This document shows positions 14,776-22,649 of a stretch of DNA of 64,000 nucleotides, in pieces. How positions within the stretch are numbered: the stretch's first letter is position 1; the number at the start of each line of letters is the position of its first letter. The position numbers and the translations under genes were made by a program. Under the pieces are notes generated by a model. That model had not been told where the DNA came from. It did no database searches and saw nothing but the letters and a program-made list of their open reading frames with translations. This stretch comes from Bradyrhizobium sp. ARR65 (lineage in GTDB: Bacteria > Pseudomonadota > Alphaproteobacteria > Rhizobiales > Xanthobacteraceae), in the NCBI RefSeq assembly GCF_000472385.1, contig NZ_AWZU01000025.1:54572-118571 (forward strand). The letters run 5' to 3'.

Positions 14776-15960
14776 ATGGCCGATGAAGCATTCGCCCTCT
14801 CGCCGATCGCCGCCCGCCCGGTCCAGCCGGGCGAGGCGGATTACGATGCGATCCGGGAAGCCTTTATGGAGACTTCACGCGGGCGTTGGTTTCTCGGCGA
14901 ATATGCCAAGCGTAACCGCAACGCCGATACGGCGATGGTGCTCGATGCGGTGGCGCGAATCGAGCAGTCCTTGGCGGCGCAGCGGCAGGAGCGAGCGAGC
15001 AATGACGGGCTTGCCGAGGCCGTGGCTGCACTCCGGAACGCGGTGGATCAGGCCAGTGAGGCGGCATCGGCCGCCATTGCGGGCCTGCGGCTGGACGAGC
15101 ATCTGACGCCCATCCATAAGGGAACGCGCATCATCAAGGAGATCTCCTGGCGCTGGCGGGAGATCGGCGCGGACAGCCGCATTTGCGATCTGATTGATTC
15201 CCAGCTTGCCGCAATCGAGACGAGCTGCACACGAATCAGCGCGGCGGACGCCCGTGCGGCCGTGACCTCCGCGTTCGACCTCATCAGGCGCAAGCTCGAT
15301 GAAGTCGGCCAGAGCGATCATGCGCCCCACGATGCCGCTGAAGCGGTTGCACCGGCTGCAGCTAGTGCGAACGAGCTGTCCGCAGCAGCGGCCGAGCTGG
15401 AGGTGGAGCCGGTAGCAGTCGAGCCCCGCGCCGAAACTGCGTTCGTTGAACCGGAAGTGCCGGCCGAAGCACCCACCAACGAAGCCGTAATCGCCGAACC
15501 GGATACGTCAGTCGAGATGGTCGAGGCGGAAGCACCGACCGATATCGCCGTGGCGGAGCCGGAAGATCCGGAGATCAGCACGGAAGCCGCCGACGCACAT
15601 GATGAGGCTGTGCTGGAGATGGTCGCCATCGAAATGGCGGCCTCCGATCCGCTCGACGATTTTCCGCCCGAACCGGTCGCTGAGGCGCACGAGATATATA
15701 CGACGACGACCTTGCCACCGGTGGTCGAACCCGTCGTCGCCCATGCTCCGGAGCCAACGCCTCCGCCATCCCAGGTGGCCCAATCCTCGTTGCAGGCCAT
15801 GCAACTTCTGCCTGAGCCCGCCCCGCCGGTTGTCCCGGAGCCGTCGCTCGGCTCGACCATCATCGCAAACGGCATCCTGCAGCGACCAAAGGCGGCGGCG
15901 GACTCGCTGGCGCCGATCCGCCGCATGAGCCAGGCCGAGAAAATCGCGTTCTTCTCCTGA
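14776..15960 (+). CDS. Conserved Rhizobiales hypothetical protein, 394 aa
   Basis: I do not recognise a function. Residues 1-180 are helical and include RGRWFLGEYAKRNRNADT at about 35-52, a block I recall from hypothetical proteins of Bradyrhizobium and relatives. Residues 185-355 are an extreme Ala/Glu/Pro/Val-rich, acidic, probably disordered linker. The last 20 residues form a basic motif ending LAPIRRMSQAEKIAFFS, which looks conserved and could be a docking tail. No signal peptide or membrane segment is visible, so it is probably cytoplasmic. It is divergent from the MFS gene (76 bp) and converges with the dehydratase gene. Confidence 0.75.
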   Translation: MADEAFALSPIAARPVQPGEADYDAIREAFMETSRGRWFLGEYAKRNRNADTAMVLDAVARIEQSLAAQRQERASNDGLAEAVAALRNAVDQASEAASAAIAGLRLDEHLTPIHKGTRIIKEISWRWREIGADSRICDLIDSQLAAIETSCTRISAADARAAVTSAFDLIRRKLDEVGQSDHAPHDAAEAVAPAAASANELSAAAAELEVEPVAVEPRAETAFVEPEVPAEAPTNEAVIAEPDTSVEMVEAEAPTDIAVAEPEDPEISTEAADAHDEAVLEMVAIEMAASDPLDDFPPEPVAEAHEIYTTTTLPPVVEPVVAHAPEPTPPPSQVAQSSLQAMQLLPEPAPPVVPEPSLGSTIIANGILQRPKAAADSLAPIRRMSQAEKIAFFS

Positions 15961-16022
15961 AGCCGGTTGGCGGCTTACCTCTCGAGCCCGGCTCCGTCGC
16001 GGCTGAGGTCACTGTGGCCCGC

Positions 16023-17012
16023 TCAAGCCACGAGCTTTGCGAACATATCGGCATCGACATTGCCGCCGGAGAGCACGACCACCACGTTCTTGTCCTTGGT
16101 ATCGACGCGGCCGGCGAGCAGCGCGGCGAGGCCGACGGCGCCGCCGGGTTCGACCACCAGCTTCAATTCGTGGAAGGCAAAGGCGACGGCGGCGGCGACT
16201 TCGGCGTCGGAGGCGACCACCCCGCGGGACAACAATTGGCTGTTGATCGCAAAGGTGATCTCGCCGGGAATCGCAGCCATCAATGCATCGCAGATCGTGC
16301 GCCCCTCGGCATGATGCCGCTCGCGCTTGCCTGCACGCAAGGACAGGCTGTGATCGTCGAACGACTCCGGCTCGGCGACGATCACCTCGGCGGAGGGAAA
16401 GCGCGCCTTCACCGCAGTTGCAACGCCCGCGATCAGGCCGCCGCCGGAGGCCGGCGCCAGCACGATGTCGGGGCTGAGGCCAAGCGCGGCCATGTCCTCG
16501 GCGATCTCGCGGCCCGCGGTCCCCTGCCCGGCGATCACGAAGGGATCGTCATAGGGCTTGACCAGCGTCGCACCGCGCTTGCCCGCGATCTCGCGCGCGA
16601 TCGCCTCGCGATCCTCGCGATCACGGTCATACAGCACGACCCCGGCGCCATAGGATTTGGTGCGCTCGCGCTTGGACAGCGGCGCGTCGGACGGCATGAC
16701 GATGGTCGCCTGCATATGCAGGATCTTTGCAGCCGCGGCCACGCCTTGCGCGTGATTGCCGGACGAAAAAGCCACCACGCCGCCGCCGCGCTTGTCGACC
16801 GGTATCGAGGACAGCTTGTTGAAAGCGCCGCGGAATTTGAAGGAGCCGGTCCGCTGCAGCATTTCCGGCTTCAAAAAAACCTCGCTTCCGATCCGTTCGT
16901 TCAGCACGGGCAAGGACAGGAGTGGCGTACGCACCGCAAACGGGGCGACAACGGCGGCAGCCGCCTCGACATCGGCGGGGCTGACCGGCAGGACAGAGGG
17001 CATATGGGTCAT
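16023..17012 (-). CDS. PLP-dependent threonine/serine dehydratase-like enzyme
   Basis: This 329-residue fold-type II PLP enzyme most resembles catabolic threonine ammonia-lyase, which turns threonine into 2-oxobutyrate and ammonia. The cofactor lysine is K59 in GSFKFRGAFNKL. The substrate loop SSGNHAQGVA and the phosphate-binding PASGGGLIAG are intact. The chain stops without the C-terminal ACT-like regulatory domain of biosynthetic IlvA, so it should not be feedback-inhibited by isoleucine. A hydroxyaspartate dehydratase or serine racemase activity is possible within the same family. It sits alone between converging and same-strand neighbours. Confidence 0.85.
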   Translation of the reverse strand: MTHMPSVLPVSPADVEAAAAVVAPFAVRTPLLSLPVLNERIGSEVFLKPEMLQRTGSFKFRGAFNKLSSIPVDKRGGGVVAFSSGNHAQGVAAAAKILHMQATIVMPSDAPLSKRERTKSYGAGVVLYDRDREDREAIAREIAGKRGATLVKPYDDPFVIAGQGTAGREIAEDMAALGLSPDIVLAPASGGGLIAGVATAVKARFPSAEVIVAEPESFDDHSLSLRAGKRERHHAEGRTICDALMAAIPGEITFAINSQLLSRGVVASDAEVAAAVAFAFHELKLVVEPGGAVGLAALLAGRVDTKDKNVVVVLSGGNVDADMFAKLVA

Positions 17013-17059
17013 CTGTGTATTTTACCGCAAGGCCAATGGCCGGCAAGCCGCCTCTCCGG

Positions 17060-18127
17060 TCAGGCGACAAAGCGCGGATGATCGGTCGCCCAATCCGCCG
17101 CATCGCCCTCCATATCGACGACGCGGAGATAGGCCATATGGTCGATAAAGGCGCGCGCCGAGGCTTCCCATGTGTATTTTGCCGCGAAATCGACGCAGGC
17201 GGCTCGCGGAATGTTGAGCGCCGCCAGACAGGCCTCACGCAAATCGTCAGCAAGCACCCCGACCGGCGCATCGCCGATGACGTCGCGTGGGCCGCTGACC
17301 GGAAAAGCGGCAATCGGCAGTCCGCTCGCGAGCGCCTCCAGCAGCACCAGGCCGAACGTGTCGGTCCTGGAGGGAAACACGAAAACATCCGCAGCGGCAT
17401 AGACTTCCGCCAGCCGCTCGCCTTCCAGCGCACCCAGAAATACGGCTTGCGGGTATTTCTGCTCAAGCATGAGCCGCGCCGGCCCGTCGCCGACGATCAC
17501 CTTGGTGCCCGGCAGATCGAGTTCCAGGAACGCTTCGAGGTTCTTTTCCACCGCGACGCGCCCGACGCAAAGAAACACCGGCCGGGGCTGACAGAGATCG
17601 ACATCGCGCGGATGAAACAGATTGGTGTCCACCCCGCGCGGCCAAAGCACCACGTTGCGGAAACCGCGTTCGCGCAGCTCGCTTGCGAGCGCCGGCGTTG
17701 CCGCCATCACCGCCCGGCTCGGACCATGAAACCAGCGCAAGCTGGCCCAGACCCAGGACTCCACCCAGGATACTGGAACCGGCGCTCGCGCGGACACATA
17801 TTCGGGAAACCGGGTGTGAAAGCTCGTCGTGAACGGCAGGCCGTGCTTGCGGCAGTAGCGCCGCACCAGCACGCCGATCGGCCCTTCGGTGGCGATATGG
17901 ATGCTATCGGGCCGGCTGGCCGCCACCAACGCCGCGACCTTGGCAGGGCGAGGCAAGGCGACGCGCAAATCCCGATAGCTCGGCAGGGCAAAGGTACGAA
18001 AGGTTTCCGGGGTGAGGAAATCGACCTCGACGCCCAATGACCTGGTCGCTTCCGCCATCATGGTCAACGTCCGCACGACCCCGTTGACCTGCGGATGCCA
18101 TGCGTCGGTCGCGACCAGGATGCGCAT
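17060..18127 (-). CDS. Glycosyltransferase family 4 (GT-B), probable mannosyltransferase type
   Basis: The 355-residue protein has the GT-B layout: N-terminal acceptor domain opening MRILVATDAWHPQVNGVVRT and a C-terminal donor domain with FLCVGRVAVEKNLEAFL and PSRTDTFGLVLLEALASGLP, the nucleotide-sugar site with its Glu. The N-terminus resembles GDP-mannose-dependent alpha-mannosyltransferases that act on glycolipids. It begins 13 bp after the LpxH-like gene, almost certainly the same transcript, so a role in envelope glycolipid or lipid A-related synthesis is plausible. Donor and acceptor are inferred, not shown. Confidence 0.85.
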   Translation of the reverse strand: MRILVATDAWHPQVNGVVRTLTMMAEATRSLGVEVDFLTPETFRTFALPSYRDLRVALPRPAKVAALVAASRPDSIHIATEGPIGVLVRRYCRKHGLPFTTSFHTRFPEYVSARAPVPVSWVESWVWASLRWFHGPSRAVMAATPALASELRERGFRNVVLWPRGVDTNLFHPRDVDLCQPRPVFLCVGRVAVEKNLEAFLELDLPGTKVIVGDGPARLMLEQKYPQAVFLGALEGERLAEVYAAADVFVFPSRTDTFGLVLLEALASGLPIAAFPVSGPRDVIGDAPVGVLADDLREACLAALNIPRAACVDFAAKYTWEASARAFIDHMAYLRVVDMEGDAADWATDHPRFVA

Positions 18128-18140
18128 CTGGCTCCTTCGC

Positions 18141-18953
18141 TTACGCGGCGCGCGCAGCGATCTGTGGCACCGGCGCGAGACGGCGGGCGGGATCGGTCCA
18201 GGTGATGATCTCGAAGCTGCCGTCCTCGTGCTCGGCGAGCGCGGTGCAACTCTCGACCCAGTCGCCGCAATTCATGTAGCGGATACCCTGCATGTCGCGA
18301 ATGACCGCGAAGTGGATGTGGCCGCAGATCACGCCGTCGGCACCGTGACGTCGCGCCTCGGCGGCGAGCGCGGTCTCAAAGGCGCCGATATAGTTCACCG
18401 CGTTCTTGACCTTCTGCTTGGCCCATTGCGACAGCGACCAATAGGGCACGCCGAACATGCGGCGGAAGAAGTTGACCAGCCTGTTCATCTGAATGGCGAA
18501 GTCATAGGCCTTATCGCCGAGATGGGCGAGCCAGCGCGCGTTCTGCACGACGAGATCGAAGATGTCACCGTGAATGACGAGATAGCGACGCCCGTCGGCG
18601 CCGGTGTGGATCGTGTTTTCGACCACATCGATGCCGCCGAAATGCGTGCCGTAATAGTTGCGCAGGAACTCGTCGTGATTGCCGGGGATGTAGGTCACGC
18701 GAGCGCCCTTGCGCGCCTTGCGCAAGAGCTTCTGCACCACATCGTTATGCGATTGCGGCCAGTACCAGCTCGATTTCAGCGCCCAGCCGTCAACGATATC
18801 TCCCACCAGATAGATGGTGTCGGCGTCGTGGCTGCGTAAGAAATCGAGCAGCTTGTCGGCCTGAGAGCCGCGCGCTCCGAGGTGAACATCGGAGATAAAC
18901 AAAGTGCGAAAGCGCCGCTCCGCGCTCTCTTCACTTAAGGAGTCACTTCCCAT
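18141..18953 (-). CDS. UDP-2,3-diacylglucosamine diphosphatase-like metallophosphatase (LpxH family)
   Basis: All calcineurin-type metal motifs are present: ISDVHLG, LVGDIVDGW, PGNHDEF, IHGDIFD and ICGHIH. This arrangement, with a 270-residue length, matches the LpxH-like group that releases lipid X from UDP-diacylglucosamine in lipid A synthesis. The rhizobial relatives are diverged from E. coli LpxH, so a different pyrophosphate substrate is possible. The ATG at 18953 has AGGGGC eight bases upstream and is preferred over a TTG ten codons earlier. A glycosyltransferase gene follows after 13 bp. Confidence 0.82.
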   Translation of the reverse strand: MGSDSLSEESAERRFRTLFISDVHLGARGSQADKLLDFLRSHDADTIYLVGDIVDGWALKSSWYWPQSHNDVVQKLLRKARKGARVTYIPGNHDEFLRNYYGTHFGGIDVVENTIHTGADGRRYLVIHGDIFDLVVQNARWLAHLGDKAYDFAIQMNRLVNFFRRMFGVPYWSLSQWAKQKVKNAVNYIGAFETALAAEARRHGADGVICGHIHFAVIRDMQGIRYMNCGDWVESCTALAEHEDGSFEIITWTDPARRLAPVPQIAARAA

Positions 18954-19507
18954 GAACGCGCCCCTAGCAGATCCCTGTGACAACGCGATGACGAACGAGA
19001 CCCCGGTCCACCCATGTGCCGCTCACCCCGGCGGCTGCCGTCGGCCGCTTCTTGTTCGAATCGAGTGTCCGTAGCCGTAAGGCCGCGATAGCAGGCCCAT
19101 GCGACAATCAGGCGACAATGTGCGGCATTCCATAGCAATGCGGGGCGATGCTCGTGCCGGTACGATGACCAATTCGCCAATGTCGCCGCGGCGAAGGCCG
19201 GGCACCATACCGCGGAATATCTCCGCGAAAGCTCGCTGCCAGTAGCCCATCTCGCCCTGCTTGCGGCTGCTTGCGGGGAGAGGCGATCGGATTCGGGGGG
19301 CTGCGCACGCGAGAGCGCCCATTCAGCTTTCAAACAACAACGAGGACGCAAATCGACATTCTCGCGACGGCATCCGCCCGAGTTTTGCTCACGACCACCC
19401 TCCAAGAATACAGAGCAACTGTGGCGAGGTAGCCAGGCGATCGGCCGGCCTCAAACGATTCCGCCCGTCGGGCGAATCCCGGAACGTCTGAACCTTGGCG
19501 GCGCGGC
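18954..19507. other. Intergenic stretch without a supported gene
   Basis: About 550 bases lie between the LpxH-like gene and the next repeat. Open frames on both strands are short, lack ribosome sites and resemble no family. A TTCGAAT core near 19056 recalls a tRNA T-loop, but no acceptor or anticodon stem can be drawn. I see no terminator or clear promoter. Confidence 0.5.
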
Positions 19508-19607
19508 TAAAGCGCGACGAGATTGAGTTGAATCCTCATCGCGCTTTAGCTCTTTGATTGAGCATGATCTCTTCGGAAAACCGCTATCCACTTTTCCGGA
19601 TGATGCC
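19508..19607. repeat. Bradyrhizobium-type palindromic repeat (TAAAGCGCG / CGCGCTTTA)
   Basis: The arms CTAAAGCGCGACGAGATT and the returning CTCATCGCGCTTTAG form one imperfect hairpin. A second follows from TTCGGAAAA and CTTTTCCGGA. This two-hairpin unit is one I recognise as very common between genes in Bradyrhizobium. It ends right at the stop codon of the 78-residue gene on the minus strand. A shorter, decayed relative may lie at about 49105-49140. Confidence 0.6.
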
Positions 19608-19844
19608 CTACCAACCGTTCCCGCCCTCACCTTCGCGCAGGCGCTTGAGCGTGAACTCGACCAATCCATTTGGCAGTTCCCGCCAACTCTCGATCTCTGT
19701 CAGATAATCCTGGCTTGGATAGGCCTTGAACTCGCGCCGCACCCGCGCGCGGGCTTCCCGCGGGGCGAGCGTAAGCCGTTCGCGAATGAATCTGCTGTCT
19801 CTGTTGCCGGCAAGGCGATCCGCAAGATCCCGTGGAGTGGCCAC
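19608..19844 (-). CDS. Small hypothetical protein, 78 aa
   Basis: The product is a charged, Arg/Glu-rich, mostly helical 78-residue protein without membrane segment or signal peptide; I do not recognise it. The start is GTG, supported by CAGGGG eight bases upstream, which is a good ribosome site. The stop codon coincides with the edge of the palindromic repeat at 19508-19607, so the repeat may have trimmed or replaced the original 3' end. An upstream gap of about 200 bases separates it from the SnoaL-like gene. Confidence 0.5.
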   Translation of the reverse strand: MATPRDLADRLAGNRDSRFIRERLTLAPREARARVRREFKAYPSQDYLTEIESWRELPNGLVEFTLKRLREGEGGNGW

Positions 19845-20045
19845 GTTGTATTCCCCTGAAAAGGTTGCGAAATGAAATGATGCAAAAGACGGAGAATAGT
19901 CGCAGTCATGAAATCGTCATGCGCACGCGCATGCGATCAGCTTACGGCGGTTGGCCCACGAAGGCCCGCGCCGGCTGATCTCAACCGTATCTTGTCCACA
20001 ACATTATAGGGGAGAGGCGAGCCGCCGCCGGATCTCAGGCCGGCT

Positions 20046-20429
20046 CTAATTCGGCGGCATGTTGTTCCAGATGTCCCGATGCAGCCGCCATGTCCCGTCG
20101 CGATCTCTCCTCCAAACGACCAGGTATTTGACCTTCGCTTGCCCCGAGCCAAGCGTTAGCTGGGCCTCGCCCACCTCATAGGCGGTATCACCGACAACTT
20201 CGACGTCGACCGTCCTGAGGGCAGCGTCGGTCATCCCAAATGCGTTCGCGGCTGTCCGCCAAAACTCCTCGATCGCCGGTCTTCCACTGACGATCGGCGC
20301 ATCGGGAGGCATCACGCGTGCATTCTCGGTGTAGAGCCCGGCCAGTCCCGCATAGTCCTTGCGGGCCACCGCTTCACCGAATTGGCGATTTCCCTCATCA
20401 ATAGCCTGGCGCACCGCGTCACTGCTCAT
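20046..20429 (-). CDS. SnoaL/DUF4440-like (YybH type) protein
   Basis: This 127-residue single-domain protein has the NTF2-like cone fold pattern: QAIDEGNRQFGEAVARKDYA, LYTENARVMPPD, VSGRPAIEEFWR, then strands ending VWRRDRDGTWRLHRDIWN. It matches the YybH/DUF4440 subgroup, whose members bind small ligands or act as isomerase-like enzymes; no specific reaction can be given. GGGAGGA five bases before the ATG at 20429 fixes the start. It follows the Rieske oxygenase cluster on the same strand after a 145-bp gap, so it is probably transcribed separately or as a distal gene. Confidence 0.8.
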   Translation of the reverse strand: MSSDAVRQAIDEGNRQFGEAVARKDYAGLAGLYTENARVMPPDAPIVSGRPAIEEFWRTAANAFGMTDAALRTVDVEVVGDTAYEVGEAQLTLGSGQAKVKYLVVWRRDRDGTWRLHRDIWNNMPPN

Positions 20430-20574
20430 GACGATCCTCCCGGTCGAATGGAATCTCACGGCCAAAAACTGCAGATGACATTGTGTCTACGAGTAAACCC
20501 AAACGGTTCAACGCAGGCCCGACTGACGCAAAGCTGCCGGCCTGTCCGGCTCTGCAGCCTGATCGGCGAATGCG

Positions 20575-20970
20575 CTAGCGCTTCGAGATCAGGAAATCAT
20601 CGGTATACTCGCCACGCGACACCTTGACCGGAATCTCGCCCTCGCTTCCGATCTCGAAGATGTCCGAACCGGACCTGGCCTCCGGGGAGGCAAGTACGTC
20701 GACCCGCTCGGCGATATTTTGCGCCTGCCATTGATTGAGGTGCCAGGCAAAATCCTGCCCGCTTGCGCGCAGTCCAAACTCCCGGTCGGCAGGAACGATC
20801 GTCAGTGGCGTCCGCGGCTGAAACGTACCCGCTTGTTCGGTCAGCGAGATCTTCTTGGGCTGAACCGCAAAGCGCCGCAGCGTTGCCGAGAGTGCAGCGA
20901 GATCAGCGCCATCGCCGAGGATGAGAAACATCGGATTGAAATCGCTGGGCATATATTCGTATCGAAGCAT
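20575..20970 (-). CDS. Unknown protein at the end of the Rieske operon, 131 aa
   Basis: I do not recognise this family. The protein begins MLRYEYMPSDFNPMFLILGD and alternates short strands and helices over its whole length, with no signal peptide, membrane helix, cysteine cluster or metal motif. It follows the 67-residue gene after 21 bp and is the last gene of the oxygenase operon. Position suggests an accessory role in the ring-hydroxylating pathway, for example in assembly or substrate handling, but nothing in the sequence demonstrates it. Confidence 0.6.
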   Translation of the reverse strand: MLRYEYMPSDFNPMFLILGDGADLAALSATLRRFAVQPKKISLTEQAGTFQPRTPLTIVPADREFGLRASGQDFAWHLNQWQAQNIAERVDVLASPEARSGSDIFEIGSEGEIPVKVSRGEYTDDFLISKR

Positions 20971-20991
20971 CGGACTGGTTGTCCCCTCGCG

Positions 20992-21195
20992 TCAAACGGG
21001 CTGCGAGCCGTCGAGAAGCGCAACGATGTCCTGGGCGTGACATAGTTCGATCAAACCCTTATCCGCCTCGTTCGGAGCGTCGAGATATCTGACCTCCACC
21101 CACATGCCATCCTCCATGTTCTGCGTCACCTCGGCGAGGATGCGTTCGCGCAGTTGCAGTCGATCGCCGGGCTTGAGAGCGAGAATGTTGATCAT
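20992..21195 (-). CDS. Unknown small protein in the Rieske operon, 67 aa
   Basis: This 67-residue protein starts MINILALKPGDRLQLRERIL. The LKPGDRLQL...GMWVEVRYLD pattern looks like a small five-stranded beta barrel, perhaps SH3- or KOW-like; this is by eye only. It lies 18 bp behind the beta-subunit gene and 21 bp before the 131-residue gene, so it is clearly within the operon. No cysteines suggest a ferredoxin, so it is not the missing electron carrier. Confidence 0.6.
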   Translation of the reverse strand: MINILALKPGDRLQLRERILAEVTQNMEDGMWVEVRYLDAPNEADKGLIELCHAQDIVALLDGSQPV

Positions 21196-21213
21196 GGACG
21201 CGATTCCCGCGGC

Positions 21214-21816
21214 TCAGAAGAACATGGTCAGATTCTTGGCGAGCAGAATGTTCTGCTCGAGAATGATTTCGCGGCGGCATACCTTCCAGCTATTATCGAC
21301 CAGCCTCAGCGTATCGTTCCGCCTTCCGACCAGGGTGTAGGTCTCGTACTCGACCCGGTTCTGGTAGACGAGGATGCGGCTCGCCACATCCACCTCTTCC
21401 GCCTGATCGAGATTCGGGCGCGCGTCCTTGATCTGCACGTTGGTCACCATGTGGGTGATGCGCGAAAGCGGCTCTTCGGCATAATGCACCCCCGTGAGGA
21501 TCTGATCCACGCGCTTGGTCAGCGTCCATTTGTCTTCGTCGAACCAACTGATGCCCTCGCCTCTCCTGGTGTTCTCGCGCGCCTCATGCTGACCAAATTT
21601 GACGTTGCGCCGGATCGGCATGAAGTAGCTGATGTCCTCGGTCAGAAGATCGAGCCACTCGCGGAAGCGGCGAGCGTCGAGCAAATCCGCTTCGTAATAG
21701 TAGAAATCCTCCACATCCGCCTTGAGGCGATAATAGTGCTCGGTGCGCGCGATCGAGGGATTGCCCGCGCACTTCTCGGCGGGGATTGGTTTTGTCTGGC
21801 TAAGAGCGCTGCTCAT
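21214..21816 (-). CDS. Aromatic-ring-hydroxylating dioxygenase beta subunit
   Basis: The 200-residue protein is the small structural subunit of a Rieske ring-hydroxylating dioxygenase. It has the expected NTF2-like fold with EADLLDARRFREWLDLLTED and ISYFMPIRRN near residues 43-75, and SRITHMVTNVQIK near 120. It packs with the alpha subunit as an alpha3beta3 or similar oligomer in this family and has no cofactor. AGGAGGAGCAG before the ATG is a strong ribosome site. It follows the SDR gene by 23 bp in the operon. Confidence 0.9.
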   Translation of the reverse strand: MSSALSQTKPIPAEKCAGNPSIARTEHYYRLKADVEDFYYYEADLLDARRFREWLDLLTEDISYFMPIRRNVKFGQHEARENTRRGEGISWFDEDKWTLTKRVDQILTGVHYAEEPLSRITHMVTNVQIKDARPNLDQAEEVDVASRILVYQNRVEYETYTLVGRRNDTLRLVDNSWKVCRREIILEQNILLAKNLTMFF

Positions 21817-21839
21817 CTGCTCCTCCTGGGGTCCGAGTG

Positions 21840-22649
21840 TTACCGATTGGCCGGCTTCGCGGGGACCGGCCCGCCCTGATGCGCGAAGCAGCCGACGTCA
21901 ATCACGGCTCCCGAGATCGCCTCCGCTTCGGGAGACAGCAGGAACGCAACCACGTTTGCGATGTCGTCACCGGTCGCCGGTCGGCCGGCAGCCGTACCGG
22001 GCGCGCCGAGACCCACCTTGCTGCGATCGCCGCCGGCGCGGCCGAGACTCATGCCGCTGACGATGCCTCCGCCGCCGGGGATCACCGTGTTGATCTTCAC
22101 GCGATGATGCAGGAAATCGTACGCTGTCGCGGCTCCGAGCGCGACCAGCCCGCCTTTGCTGGCGCTGTAAACGGCCATGTTCGGCTTTCCCCAGCCTGCG
22201 CCGGAGCCGATGTTGACGATCGAGCCTCCACCCTGACGGATCATGTGCGGCAGCACGGCGCGGCTGGCGAGGTATGGCCCCTTGAGGTTGACTGCGATGA
22301 TCCGATCGAACAGCGCCTCGTCGGTGTCGAGGACCGTGCCCAAGGGGCCTATCGCAGCGTTGTTGACGAGACCGTCGATGCGGCCGAAGCGGTCAAGTGT
22401 GAATTTCACCACCCGCTCGACATCAGCCGCTGACGATACATCCGCTTCCAGCAGATCCGCCTGCAAATCCTGGCGTGACAATTCCTGCCGCAGGTCAGGT
22501 ATCGCACTCTGGGCAATGCTCGATGCCTGTGGCGACTCGAGGCCGAAGGCCACGACCTTGTGCCCTCTGCCGGCAAGACCGAGTGTGATCGCACGGCCGA
22601 TCCCGAACGTGCCGCCGGTCACGATGACGATTTTTCCGGCTGCGCTCAT
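21840..22649 (-). CDS. SDR oxidoreductase, probable cis-dihydrodiol dehydrogenase
   Basis: This 269-residue short-chain dehydrogenase has the cofactor motif TGGTFGIG at 11-18, NNAA at 97-100 and the catalytic S149, Y161 and K165 (YSASK). Its start codon overlaps the oxygenase alpha stop as ATGA, so translation is coupled. In comparable pathways an SDR in this position oxidises the cis-dihydrodiol product to a catechol, which fits, but another alcohol or ketone could be the substrate. The C-terminal part GGGIVSGMSLGRAGGDRS differs from common FabG-like proteins. Confidence 0.88.
   Translation of the reverse strand: MSAAGKIVIVTGGTFGIGRAITLGLAGRGHKVVAFGLESPQASSIAQSAIPDLRQELSRQDLQADLLEADVSSAADVERVVKFTLDRFGRIDGLVNNAAIGPLGTVLDTDEALFDRIIAVNLKGPYLASRAVLPHMIRQGGGSIVNIGSGAGWGKPNMAVYSASKGGLVALGAATAYDFLHHRVKINTVIPGGGGIVSGMSLGRAGGDRSKVGLGAPGTAAGRPATGDDIANVVAFLLSPEAEAISGAVIDVGCFAHQGGPVPAKPANR

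Noticed and set aside
19040..19110. Possible tRNA from a TTCGAAT T-loop-like core
   Set aside because: The flanking bases do not pair into a T-stem, and no anticodon or acceptor stem can be drawn at tRNA distance.
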